Of a DNA stretch of 64,000 nucleotides, positions 41,549 through 51,240 are shown piece by piece. The first letter of the stretch is position 1, and every line of letters begins with the position of its first letter. Under the pieces are notes generated by a model. That model saw only the letters and a program-made list of their open reading frames with translations, was not told the origin of the DNA and did not search any database. The position numbers were made by a program, and so were the translations under genes. This DNA comes from Fabrea salina (taxonomy: Eukaryota > Ciliophora > Heterotrichea > Heterotrichida > Fabreidae), in the NCBI GenBank assembly GCA_022984795.1, contig JALIHJ010000055.1, forward strand, positions 114,978 to 178,977, given 5' to 3'.

Positions 41549-44500
41549 ATGTTTTCTTCTTTGGTGATAGTGTTTGTGCTAAGCAATGCTGCTCAAATAG
41601 ACACTATGGCCACTCCTTACAAAGGCAAGCAGGACCCAGACTCATTCTATGGTCTCAGTAGTATGTTTTTTAGTGGAACTTTTGATGATTTAGACATTTT
41701 CCACTACAACACCACAATTGGAACGGAAACCTGCGAAATACTCTCTTTGAGTCAAACTCAGCTCGAGTGCTTGATTCCTCCGTGGGACTCTAGTGACGGG
41801 ACTAGTACTGAACTGAGAGTTGAGCACAATGGCTCTGAAATATACTCGAAGAATCTTAACTATGGCAATGCCTACCCCATCATTACCTTCAACAGAAATG
41901 AAGCCTCAGCTGGGGATGATTTTAATGTTTACCCGCTTTGGAGTGGCAGTGATCGAATTCAGAACGGTTCTGTGGAAAGTGAGGCTTTGACAGTTAAGTC
42001 AGAGTGGAATTGGTGGCATTTTTATGTGGGAAAGACCCAACTTGGAAACAATATCCACGGAGACTCCAGTATTAGACTTGAGGTGGATAGAATTGGAAAG
42101 GTTGATATGCTTTGGACAGGAGCCAGCTACACACTCCAAGGAGAAGAGTACTTCTTTAGAACTATTGCCTGTGTAGAAAGCATTTCTCATAGCCAAGGAG
42201 ACCCTTTAGGAGGCTTAGAAATAAATATTACAGGGAAGTCCTTTCTTAGTGACACTAGCAGAATCAGGGTGGAAATAGATGGAAGTGAGTGTGAGGTAGC
42301 CAGTGCTAGTTTTAGTAGTATAACTTGCATAGCTGGTCCTTACTACAAGACCACTCTACAAAGTTACTATGAAGGAAGTGCTGGGCTCTTTTCTCAGAGA
42401 TATGATCACGGCACTAGGGACCTTCAGAGGGAAAAATATGTTCCTAACACTGGCTTAGAGTATGACCAGCCTGCTGGTGACACGATTGTTTATGGGTACT
42501 TCAAAGCTCCAAGAACAGGAGAATATATTTTCTACCCTAGTGTGGATGATAATGTTATAATCAGACTAAGTACCGATGAATATCCATCAAATAAGGAGGA
42601 CATTTCTACAAATCCGGGATGGTCCTTTCCTCTTGCTTATTTCGGTAGTGAATCGAAGAAGGTGTCACTGTTTAAAGACCAGCTTTATTACTTTGAAATG
42701 GAGCAGATTAATACTGCTGGTCCTGGACAGTTCTCGTTAGGAGTGAGAATTCCGGGTGATGGGAATTCCTATAGAAACAGAATGCCTCTGGTTAAGAAGA
42801 TAAACATTACTAGTTTGCATAGTTATGCTCCTATTGAGTACAAGGGTCACGCAAAAACTGTAGGGAGTTTGAACTGTATAGATGATATGGGGAACTACCA
42901 CCAAAAGCAATTGGGTTCACAGTATTTCAATCTTTATGCTTATTGCTTACATAACTACTTATATGTAGTAGTGCCCGGGTACATGGATCCTCAACCAGAA
43001 GACTTGAAGTTCAGGGACGCTAATGGCAATACAGTAGACGGAGAACTCCTTCACCAGCCCTCGGACTCTCAATTCTGGTTTGTGATCCCTTCTGACTTCT
43101 TAAGAACATACGAAACCAAGCCTCAACTCAGGATCTGGATAGACGACAGACTAGCTATGTGCACAGGGGATTGTTCTTTTGAGTACAAGAATGTGCCTGT
43201 AATAAGAGGCTTCTCTCAGAGTTCCAATACAGTGAGGATTACTGGTGGAAACTTTCCAACAGACAAACTGAGAGTCAGAATAGGACCATCTGACTGCATA
43301 GTCAGCTCCAACTCCGCAACCTTCATAGAGTGCCAGTTAGACTCCTACACCCAAGGAAGCTACCAACCCCAAGTGACTTACAACAGCTACTACAATGTAT
43401 CACTAGATTCAAGCATTAGTGACTACATTTCGCTAGTTTGTGCTAACAACTGCTTAAGGTGTTACTCGCCTTCAATGTACGACTGTGTAGAGTGTGAGAG
43501 TGGATACTACTTAGTTCAAGGAGTGTGTAGTGGAGTATGTCCCAGTAATTACACTTGCTCAGAAACTAGTTCTGCAGTTGACTCCTCTGACTTTATATTC
43601 CACCTAAACCCTACTGGAATAGAGGACATTGTGACTGACACCCAGTCTTTTGTTGCAGTGCTCACAGGAGAAGACAACCAGTTCTACCCTTACTATGGGG
43701 AGTTCGATCCTTACGCCGCTAAAGACAGGGGTTACTATTTTAGAGGGTCATCTTACATGCAGTCACTTAACTCCAGTTTGGTTATTTCTCCTTCCTTTAG
43801 CATTTCTGCTTGGGTTAGACCACTAGAAGAGTCAGGCAGTCTTCTTTCTAAAGGCCAATTAAAGTTATCCCTAGAAAACTACTTGCCTAGGGTAGAGCTG
43901 CAACTGGGTTCTAAAGGGGTGTCCTTTCTGGGTCCTCCTCTAGACTCTGAGGGCTGGAACTTAGTAGGGGTCAAGACTTACATTGAGTCAAAGCAGTACA
44001 AAGTAGAAGTCTGGACCAACTCTACCAAGACTCTAAATGCAACAACTGGGTTCTTCCAGGACAGCTCTTCTGAGTTACTGATAGGAGGAGTAGGGTTTAA
44101 GGGGTTCCTGTGGGATTTTAAGATTTATAACTCGGCTAGAGAAACCTTACTAGAAACTGAATGTTTTGCTTGCAGTCATTGTCCCCTGGAACTAGAAGGA
44201 GTTTGCTTGCCTAACTGTGAAATAAACTTTTACTGGGATGGAGATCAGTGCAGGGAGTGCTTGTCTAGTTGTTACTTGGGCTGTGTAAACAACTCTACTT
44301 GTAGTTTGTGTGGAAATGACTTGTGTGTGGACTGCAGCTTTGAAGAGTGTAGTAGCTGTGTAGACAATGCTTCAGTGAAGAGCAACACCTGTAAGTGCAA
44401 CCAAGGATACTCTGCCAAATACGGACTCTGTCAAAGACAACTATTCTATTCTAACTTAACTGCAGCAGAAGACAACACTCTGACTCTAACCTTCTCAGAA

Positions 44501-45940
44501 ACTCCTACTTCCCAACTAACACCAACTGACTACAGCATCTATCTACAAAACAAGTCAATTGAGTTCAGCTACTCAAAGAGGGATGACTACAAGTTTGAGC
44601 TCAGCTTCCAGTCCTACGTTTCTGAAGGAGAACTGGCCTACTTAGAGTTCACGGATGCTTCTGGAGTAGTTAGTGAGGCCAACTCTATTCTGGAGGACAA
44701 AGTACTGCAAGTCCAACTCTACGAGTATGATCCTTCAGCTGAAGAAGCCAAACAAGCTGAAAGTCAAGCTCAAACTACAGCCTCTGCAGCAACAGCAATA
44801 TCTGGAATTTCAGCCCTGTTCAATTCCAATCCTTCAGGACTGTGGGCTACTATGAACACAATCCAGATACTGACCTACATTCCTCTGACTACCAACCCAC
44901 TCACTCCTAGAACCAGAGGATTCTTCAAAGGGCTCAATACATTGAAAAGCATGATTCCCAGTGCCTTTGACTTGTTTAACTTCGAAAGCAGGCCTAACCC
45001 CAACTACTACTCCAAAGACTACGGGTATGAGTCTTACTTGTTTCTGGAAAACTCGGGAAAAGACTTGACTGTACTCATGTTTCTACTAGCTCTGTGGCCT
45101 GTGATCTTGCTGCTCTCTAAAATACCCAAGATCGAAGGAGTCTGTGAAAAACTGCTGGCCAAGTACAAGTACGGAGTCCTTATTCGGTTTTGGATTCAAA
45201 CTTACTTGGACTTGGTTATCTCTTGCTTCATTCAGCTCTACTTAGTAGACTCAATAGCAATAGAAGTGGTCAGCAACTTCATTCTGGCAGTTGTAGTGGG
45301 GGTACTTCTAGCAGTCACTCCAGGTGCAATAGTAGTCTTTTGCAGAAAGAACCAAACTACAATCAAGGAATCGCAACAAGAGTCAGAGGAACCACAAGAA
45401 TCAGAGACCTACAAACGCTACAAGTCACTACTTGATGAATTCGACTGCACAGAGAGATTCGAAGCTAGTTACACCTACGCTTTGTTCACTCTCGTGAGAC
45501 TGCTGCTAGGAGTCAGTCTCATTCTACTGACAAACTTTCCCTACACACAAGCCACCATCAACACTGTTCTGGTGGCTGTGTTTGCTGTGTTTCTGTTAGT
45601 AGTGAGGCCCTACAAAGACAAACTCCAGCAACTAGTCTCCGTGGTTGTAGAAACAGGAGTGTTTGTCGTCTACTCAGTTGTGATGTACTTTCTGAGTGAC
45701 CTGAGAGGCAAACAAAAAGCAGAGGAAGCAGTCATCTACTTAACTTATGCACTCATTGGACTACGAACTCTCTTTGTTGCTGTAAGTGCACTCCAAAGCA
45801 TAGTCAAGTTCATCAAAAAGAAGTGCCAAAAGACCCAAGTAGTCCCAGAAATAGTTGAAACCCAGTTCCAGAACACCTTTGAAAATCAAGTAGACAACTC
45901 ACTTTTTGCCAAGACCCACCAAGTCCAGAGTCCTAGTTAG
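41549..45940 (+). CDS. Large surface protein: IPT/TIG, PA14, LamG-like, Cys-rich and polytopic membrane region
   Basis: This 1463-residue protein has a signal peptide (about 1-15), then IPT/TIG-like beta domains (first near 30-110, second near 212-280, third near 545-625). A PA14-type module (about 275-430, with VYGYFKAPRTGEYIFYPSVD) lies between. Next are a furin-like Cys segment (about 630-670) and a LamG-like domain (about 690-870, FSISAWVRPLEESG and the GYYFRGSSYM entry), then more Cys-rich repeats to about 970. The C-terminal 300 residues hold about seven membrane helices (for example LTVLMFLLALWPVILLLSKI and INTVLVAVFAVFLLVVRPY). It resembles fibrocystin-like and ciliate adhesion proteins. 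Function could be adhesion or mechanosensing; this is inference. Confidence 0.75.
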   Translation: MFSSLVIVFVLSNAAQIDTMATPYKGKQDPDSFYGLSSMFFSGTFDDLDIFHYNTTIGTETCEILSLSQTQLECLIPPWDSSDGTSTELRVEHNGSEIYSKNLNYGNAYPIITFNRNEASAGDDFNVYPLWSGSDRIQNGSVESEALTVKSEWNWWHFYVGKTQLGNNIHGDSSIRLEVDRIGKVDMLWTGASYTLQGEEYFFRTIACVESISHSQGDPLGGLEINITGKSFLSDTSRIRVEIDGSECEVASASFSSITCIAGPYYKTTLQSYYEGSAGLFSQRYDHGTRDLQREKYVPNTGLEYDQPAGDTIVYGYFKAPRTGEYIFYPSVDDNVIIRLSTDEYPSNKEDISTNPGWSFPLAYFGSESKKVSLFKDQLYYFEMEQINTAGPGQFSLGVRIPGDGNSYRNRMPLVKKINITSLHSYAPIEYKGHAKTVGSLNCIDDMGNYHQKQLGSQYFNLYAYCLHNYLYVVVPGYMDPQPEDLKFRDANGNTVDGELLHQPSDSQFWFVIPSDFLRTYETKPQLRIWIDDRLAMCTGDCSFEYKNVPVIRGFSQSSNTVRITGGNFPTDKLRVRIGPSDCIVSSNSATFIECQLDSYTQGSYQPQVTYNSYYNVSLDSSISDYISLVCANNCLRCYSPSMYDCVECESGYYLVQGVCSGVCPSNYTCSETSSAVDSSDFIFHLNPTGIEDIVTDTQSFVAVLTGEDNQFYPYYGEFDPYAAKDRGYYFRGSSYMQSLNSSLVISPSFSISAWVRPLEESGSLLSKGQLKLSLENYLPRVELQLGSKGVSFLGPPLDSEGWNLVGVKTYIESKQYKVEVWTNSTKTLNATTGFFQDSSSELLIGGVGFKGFLWDFKIYNSARETLLETECFACSHCPLELEGVCLPNCEINFYWDGDQCRECLSSCYLGCVNNSTCSLCGNDLCVDCSFEECSSCVDNASVKSNTCKCNQGYSAKYGLCQRQLFYSNLTAAEDNTLTLTFSETPTSQLTPTDYSIYLQNKSIEFSYSKRDDYKFELSFQSYVSEGELAYLEFTDASGVVSEANSILEDKVLQVQLYEYDPSAEEAKQAESQAQTTASAATAISGISALFNSNPSGLWATMNTIQILTYIPLTTNPLTPRTRGFFKGLNTLKSMIPSAFDLFNFESRPNPNYYSKDYGYESYLFLENSGKDLTVLMFLLALWPVILLLSKIPKIEGVCEKLLAKYKYGVLIRFWIQTYLDLVISCFIQLYLVDSIAIEVVSNFILAVVVGVLLAVTPGAIVVFCRKNQTTIKESQQESEEPQESETYKRYKSLLDEFDCTERFEASYTYALFTLVRLLLGVSLILLTNFPYTQATINTVLVAVFAVFLLVVRPYKDKLQQLVSVVVETGVFVVYSVVMYFLSDLRGKQKAEEAVIYLTYALIGLRTLFVAVSALQSIVKFIKKKCQKTQVVPEIVETQFQNTFENQVDNSLFAKTHQVQSPS

Positions 45941-47221
45941 CTTTTAATAAATCCAGGATTATTAACCTATTATCAAGATCATACTATAGAGCTAGTTCCT
46001 CACTAGTGAAGGTCATCTTAGTATATTTTCTAGGATGATTTTGATAAGGGCGTTAACAATTTTGTTAGTCTTAGAATTTGCCAGCACTTGTGACACCTTG
46101 TGTAACCGCTGCCAAACTGCTAATTGGGTCTGCCAAAGTGGATCATGCAATTCTGGAACCGAAGTGGACAGCATATGCTTGAGAAACTGCCCTTACGTTT
46201 TGGATCTCCTTGCACCTTTACCAGTGGAGTTGTTTTAGAAGAAACTGTCAATAGGTTTGATCTAACTCACTTCCAAAGTGGATCGGATTCAAGTACTTAC
46301 TTTCCCTTTAATAACCATCGACACTGGAGGAAGTAATGGAAACGACGGGATGACTTTGAAACTAGAAAACTCTGTTGGAAATGAGACTAGCGAAAGGTTA
46401 ACTTTTACTTTTGGTATAAGCCACTGGCACTACGCTGCCTTCACTTGCGAATTCTTCAGTTCGCATGGAACTACTCTTAAAAGGTATTTAGATGGAGCTA
46501 CCTCACAAATCAGCACCAGTGTTGATAAAATTTCCAGGCACCCAGCAGGACACCACATTCAAGTAGGAGGGTTCGAATGCGCAGCCCTTACTTACAAGAT
46601 AAGGATTTTTCAGGAAGTCGACAGCACCCTAATTGGAAATGATGACATATGCAACGACTCTTTTCTGGAGAGTGTTTATGGAACTGCAACTACGGTCAAT
46701 ACCAGGACCGAACCACGTGCCTAGCTTGTAATGCTTCTTGCGATAAAGGTTGTGTAAGTCCAAGTGATTGCTCTTTGCTTCCTGAAAACTGCGATGCTTC
46801 GAGTAGCTTGAATATAGATGACTGCAAAGATTGCTCCTCAAACTATTACTTAACAGAAGGCATATGTCTAGAGTCCTGTCCAACCGGCTTTAGCCAAGGT
46901 TCAGAAACCTGTGACCTTTCTGACTCCTTTGCGTTTCACCTGAAACTCGGTAAAGTCATTTCTGACATAGTTTATGACGAAAGAAATTCAATCCCAGTTT
47001 TAACACCCTAAGATAACAGTTTTTACCCTAACTACTACGCCAGTGACCCAGTAGCTGGAGGAGAAAGGGGGTACTACTTCAATGGAGTGTCTTCTTAGAT
47101 GCAACTACCTCCTTATGACAACGACAATCACAAGGAGTTAGTAATAGCTCCTAAGTTCACTATGGTTTTTTGGACTATGCCCAAAACAGCTGGAGGAGTT
47201 TTGTTTGAAAAAACAGATATC

Positions 47222-47237
47222 AATGACCTGACTAATT
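47222..47237 (+). repeat. Target-site duplication, left copy (16 bp)
   Basis: AATGACCTGACTAATT, identical to the copy at 48166-48181. Flanks the insertion in the pseudogene. Confidence 0.85.
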
Positions 47238-47241
47238 AAAA

Positions 47242-47460
47242 ATGGAAAATCGGGAAACAATTTCGAATACAAGCGTTATCGAGAATGCTGATTCGAAGAC
47301 CCAAGTCCTGGATTTAATCCAAGACGTGGCTTATGTGGCCCCTGAAGGTAGACACTTGATAGGGGACCCGAATTTCCTAACAATAGATAGACAAGTCAAC
47401 ACTGAAGTATCACATCAAAAAAATAACGGATCAAATGATGTGCTCAGAATCATCAGATGA
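47242..47460 (+). CDS. Insertion ORF1, 72 residues, unknown
   Basis: The ATG starts 4 nt from the element's left edge and the frame stops at TGA. The product begins MENRETISNTSVIENADSKT and continues with LDLIQDVAYVAPEGRHLIGD and a polar C-terminus. No domain recognised. Its last 26 nt overlap ORF2, which is in the +1 frame. It has no stop or frameshift, so the copy looks recent or constrained. Whether it is translated is unknown. Confidence 0.5.
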   Translation: MENRETISNTSVIENADSKTQVLDLIQDVAYVAPEGRHLIGDPNFLTIDRQVNTEVSHQKNNGSNDVLRIIR

Positions 47461-48157
47461 CGAAAGCACAGAAAGGCCAAAAGGCTGCGATTACTTCGCT
47501 AACTTCCTAGACACCTTAAGAAAATACAGGAGCCTCCGGCGCTCTGTAACCTTAACTGAAGAGGAGCAATACTCAGACGACCAATGGAGCGAAGACTCAG
47601 ACTTCGAGGAGAACTCAGACTCAGATATAGATTCTTACTTAAGCTGGGAAGAAGACACAGACCTAGACTCAGAAGAAGACTCGGACCTGGAAGTACTCCT
47701 AGAGCTAAATACGGAAGAGAACCCGGACGAAGACATGGAGCTCGCAACAAAAAATCCACAAAGAAAGACAAAGGAAACTCTCACTGAAAAAAGCAAAGAA
47801 GACAAATTGCTCGATGCAATCATGAGAAACCTGGACGATGAAGAACCAATTCTGGACAGAAAGGAAAAAGAACCAGGAGAAAACAATAAAAGCAGCACAC
47901 CCAGCGTAACAAGAGCAACGAAAACAACCTTCGAAGAAACAAGACTGGACACAAGAAAACAAAGAAGGAAGCTCTCACAAAAACAGAAAGAACCACAACT
48001 ACCCAGAAGCACAAAAATAGACACCAGACAAACAACAAACACAAAAAACACAAACGACTGTGCCTGGAAGAAGAGGAAATGCAAGCGAAACAAAGGACCC
48101 GCAAAGCAAACCCCTCTCACTGTAACTCTAAAAAGGCCCAAGGGCTTGATAACATAA
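47435..48157 (+). CDS. Insertion ORF2, 240 residues, acidic N-terminus and basic C-terminus, unknown
   Basis: The frame opens at tandem ATGs (47435, 47438) inside the end of ORF1. Residues about 15-35 have a small helical patch (CDYFANFLDTLRKYRSLRR). Residues 40-105 are a highly acidic repeat-like stretch (SDFEENSDSDIDSYLSWEED). The second half is Lys/Arg/Thr-rich with two cysteines (CAWKKRKCKRNKG). Acid-to-base polarity recalls nucleic-acid-packaging or Gag-like proteins, but no zinc knuckle or enzyme motif is seen. Stop at TAA is 8 nt before the element's right edge. Function not recognised. Confidence 0.5.
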   Translation: MMCSESSDDESTERPKGCDYFANFLDTLRKYRSLRRSVTLTEEEQYSDDQWSEDSDFEENSDSDIDSYLSWEEDTDLDSEEDSDLEVLLELNTEENPDEDMELATKNPQRKTKETLTEKSKEDKLLDAIMRNLDDEEPILDRKEKEPGENNKSSTPSVTRATKTTFEETRLDTRKQRRKLSQKQKEPQLPRSTKIDTRQTTNTKNTNDCAWKKRKCKRNKGPAKQTPLTVTLKRPKGLIT

Positions 48158-48165
48158 CAAATAAA

Positions 48166-48181
48166 AATGACCTGACTAATT
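48166..48181 (+). repeat. Target-site duplication, right copy (16 bp)
   Basis: AATGACCTGACTAATT, perfect match to 47222-47237; the pseudogene reading resumes directly after it. Confidence 0.85.
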
Positions 48182-49570
48182 GCTACATCAGACTAGAAAT
48201 ATATACAGACCAACTAGAAGTGCGTCTTGGGCACTTTATACCAGCTGGTTAATATTGTAACCCTTGATCAGTGGAGCTTCCTAGTTTTCAGATCTTACGT
48301 GGAGTATTCTAACTACAAAATCTCTTTTTCAGTTAATGGAAACTCTGCAGTCAAGAACCTTGGCAACTACTTTTACAAAGACTCCACTGACCAATACGCT
48401 TGCAACATCGGGGCTATTATAATTCAGCTTCTTCAAGAGGGTTATTTTTCCATGGCTTTTTGTGGGAGTTCAGGATCTACACTGACTATGACCCTTCAGG
48501 CCTTCCGCAAACCTCTAGTTGCGCAGGGGGTGCACTTACTGTCCAAATAACAACTCAGAGCAATGCTTGCCTACTTGCAGTATGAACGAGTATTGGAATG
48601 ATGACTCATGCAAGCCTTGCCATACAATTGTGGGTTGTGTTAGGGGTGATATTTCTTGTAACCTTTGTAATGATCAGTTATGCAAAACCTGTGAAGACCC
48701 TTTTACTTGTCAGTCTTGTATTGACAATGCCTCTTCTGGAATTCAGCTACAGAGGCTTGTGAATATGAGCCTACCCAAGAAGAACCCACAGAAACACAAG
48801 AACCAGCTGAATTACTTGAATCTGATGAAGAAATTGAAGGTTTAGTCCAGGGAGGAGCAATAGGGTCGATAGCAGTTGGGGCAACAGTTTCGTTGCTACC
48901 CTTCAGGTCTCTGGCTGATTATCATTTTTTTCTGGTATTGAAAGAGTAGTAGTCAATAACATAATTGCTGCAGTAGTTGTTGCTGGCTTACTTATAGCTA
49001 CTCTACAGCAATAAGTATTTTCTTTTACAGAAAAAAAGACCAACTAGAGTCCATAACTGAGGAATCTACTGTTTACAAGAAATACGGACTTTGTTTTACA
49101 AACTGAAGTACAAAGACGAGTTCAAGGCTTGCTTCACCTATGTTTTCTTCACTTTGCAAAGACTTTTATTTGGTATTCTTAGGAAACTATCCTTATTTGC
49201 AAGCTTCTATAAACTGCGCAGTGATGCTGTTTTTCGAGGCTTTACTGTGGTAGTGAGGCCTTATGAAGACAAGACTATGAGGTTGTTTCGATGCTTGTGG
49301 AATCAGGAACTTTTATAATATTCCTAGCAGTCATTTACTTCTTGAAAAGTGACCCAAAAGACTACCAAGGAGCGGTTGAAGCTGTAGTCATTTACTCAGC
49401 ATTCGGAGTGACTGCGTTAAGGATGCTAAGTGTGTTTTTGAAGCGTTACTGTTGTTGAGACCAGCAACTACCAACAGACCATTGATCACACTCCAAGCTG
49501 GATTCTGAGCTCAGACTACCCTGTTTTTGCCCGGATTAAGAAGCAACTCCAGAACCCAAAGTTAACCTAA

Positions 49571-50740
49571 AATGATTAAACTAACAGTTAAATCGTTTAT
49601 GTATTTGAATTAATGCAAGACGTCTAGGCTTCTAAATTGAATGAGTAAGTCATGCTTTCGGTTGGAGTTTCGTTTTTAGGTTCTTTTTTGATCTTGGTTT
49701 CAATCATATCAGTCGTGTTTCCCTTCGAAATTTCTCATCTAAACACAGATCACAATAAATAGAATAATACCAAACAACCGAATTTGGATTACTTATAGAA
49801 GACCTTTTCCAATCCTAAGCCCAAATTTTCCAATAAGAGTAGCTTCTAAATTTTAAAGTATTTTTTGGTACGGTTTTTTCACTTTGTGTATAACTATTGA
49901 ACTTCCTAGAAAAATTGAGTCGAGCATTCTTATTAAGAGGCTGGAAACACAGGAGAAACAATTGCTTCACACAAGTAGATCTCGACTGATGAAAAGCAAA
50001 GTTTCTTTAGAGTCTCGCTATGGATCTCAGGGATGGGCAAATGAAGCAGAAATGTACCGGATGACTATAGTTAGCTGCCTTAATTAATGCCCTTAGCGCT
50101 TTTGGGATCACCTTAATGCATTAGTAAGTGAATAGATAAACAATCCAAATAAGTAAGAGCTTTGAGACTCCATTCATTCACAGAGAAGTATTATCAGAAT
50201 ACTCAGAATATTGTATTCTTCTGAGCCAAAGCTAACTTCAGGCAACTTAATAAAAGTCAGAGAAGAGCCGATGCATGGTAAATTAGATTAAAGGCTAGAG
50301 GACTCTATGATCACCTTTTAAGTGAAGCTTGTTGTATTGGTAAGAGCTGCTTAAGTTTAAACTATTGGCTACGTTTTAGGCCTTTGAGCCTTTTAGAAGT
50401 GTATTGGTAAACAGATAGTTTCAACTGTCAATTCTTCTTAGATCTAAAGGGTTATTCTGGTTAATAGTCTGTGGCGGCCAATCCTCAGAAGTTTTTTCGA
50501 GTATCGCGGGGTTTTAGCGTGCCTTCGAGAGTTTTCTTTTTATCAAACCAAAGAAATCACTTTACGGTACGCTTTACTTACTTTTCTGCATGCTTTATGA
50601 AGTATTGGTAGATTACTAACTGTGGTTGCTGCGCTTCTTCTGCACGGTTGCCGCTTAGTATGATGTCTTTTATCTAGGTGTTAGTTTTATTCTTAGACAC
50701 TCAAGCAAGATAAAAGCGGCAGGCATAGATGAAGGTCTAC
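49571..50740. other. Intergenic DNA, 1.2 kb, possible relics only
   Basis: AT-rich and mostly closed in all frames. One 67-residue frame at 49884-50087 ends in a peptide-like stretch (YGSQGWANEAEMYRM) but has no partner. On the minus strand near 50590-50660 a short open reading (SGNRAEEAQQPQLVIYQYF) resembles a coding relic. No gene can be supported. Confidence 0.5.
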
Positions 50741-51110
50741 TTAAATTCGAAAAGAAAACTCGATAGCGACAGTGCACAACTGAGAAGGATGACCAAAAAG
50801 ATGCTGCGGGAAATCCGGAAAGTTATTTGGAAAATTTATGCAAGCCACATGTGCCTTTGTCTGGGGTTTTAGGAGTTGACTGACTAGGTCTTTTTTCCTT
50901 TTGAGTTCTGGTTGTGTTTCTTCGTGGTTGGGAATTTGGTTGTTTTGTTTCTTCGTATGCAGTCTTTCTTGGTGGCATTGATGCAGTTCTTGGCTTCTCT
51001 GTCTTTTGCATAGTGGATGCATTCGGCTGCTTCTTCCTGTTCAGGCCATGTGGAATTGGGGTTAATTCTGTGTTGTGATGAAACGTTTGCTTTTTGAGTC
51101 GCTGTGTCTG
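50741..51110 (-). pseudogene. Degraded A/C-rich coding relic, compositionally like the inserted element
   Basis: On the minus strand all three frames stay open for 60-90 codons here (for example one containing MPPRKTAYEETKQPNSQP, another CIHYAKDREAKNCINATKKD). The Lys/Thr/Gln-rich, multi-frame-open character and the KT(F/Y)EET peptide resemble ORF2 of the insertion at 47.2-48.2 kb (TKTTFEETR). The similarity is weak and read by eye, and no boundaries or direct repeats were found. It could instead be a different decayed gene. Confidence 0.35.
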
Positions 51111-51142
51111 CTTGTCATACCTAACACCCCAAAATGAACTAA

Positions 51143-51240
51143 GAAAAGCGACAAATTCAAAACGGATATTAAGTATAATTCACCAAAAATAGACTAAAAA
51201 AAGCGACAAGTCCAAAACGGATATTAAGTCTAATTCGAAA
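51143..51240. repeat. Tandem repeat, two copies of about 55 bp
   Basis: Copies begin at AAGCGACAAATTCAAAACGG (51146) and AAGCGACAAGTCCAAAACGG (51201). Both continue GATATTAAGT and end near AATTC, with a few substitutions. Period is 55 bp. Confidence 0.8.

Larger units (their letters stand above)
47238..48165 (+). mobile_element. 928-bp inserted element with two overlapping ORFs, flanked by 16-bp direct repeats
   Basis: The element sits inside the pseudogene's LamG module. The protein reading before it, ...EKTDINDLTN, and after it, DLTNCYIRLEIY, join into a continuous LamG strand when one repeat copy is removed, so the boundaries are exact. The left edge begins AAAAATGG, with ORF1's ATG four bases in. 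The right edge is A-rich (AACAAATAAA). No terminal inverted repeats are visible. A long direct repeat, no inverted repeats and an A-rich 3' end suit insertion by reverse transcription (retroposon or non-LTR type), but no reverse transcriptase is encoded. The sense strand is purine-rich and open in several frames, unlike flanking DNA. Confidence 0.78.
46035..49570 (+). pseudogene. Decayed paralogue of the 41.5-kb surface protein gene, interrupted by a 928-bp insertion
   Basis: Starting with a signal peptide and Cys segment (MILIRALTILLVLEF...), homology to the neighbouring surface genes continues but jumps frames and meets stops. Pieces are LamG-like (46278-46720), Cys-rich (46649-47009), the conserved SFYPNYYASDP...RGYYFNG module with stops before and after (47010-47236), then more LamG (48182-48510), Cys-rich (48519-48770), an acidic hinge plus AIGSIAVGATVSL helix (48750-48930), and membrane segments (49091-49460) matching the last helices of the intact gene (VVRPYEDK versus VVRPYKDK). 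At least six frameshifts or stops make it non-functional. Large parts of the membrane region are deleted. Confidence 0.82.

Noticed and set aside
47417-47423. Programmed -1 frameshift at A7 linking ORF1 to ORF2
   Set aside because: ORF2 is in the +1 frame, so a -1 slip would enter the wrong frame.
47635-48141. 168-residue antisense frame in the insertion
   Set aside because: Hydrophobic Ser/Leu/Phe-only product reflecting the purine-rich sense strand; no start context.
47238-48165. DNA transposon with terminal inverted repeats
   Set aside because: The first and last 20 bases are not inverted repeats, and no transposase motif is present.
49884-50087. 67-residue ORF as a gene
   Set aside because: Isolated in non-coding DNA, no known domain and no start context; could be a relic.
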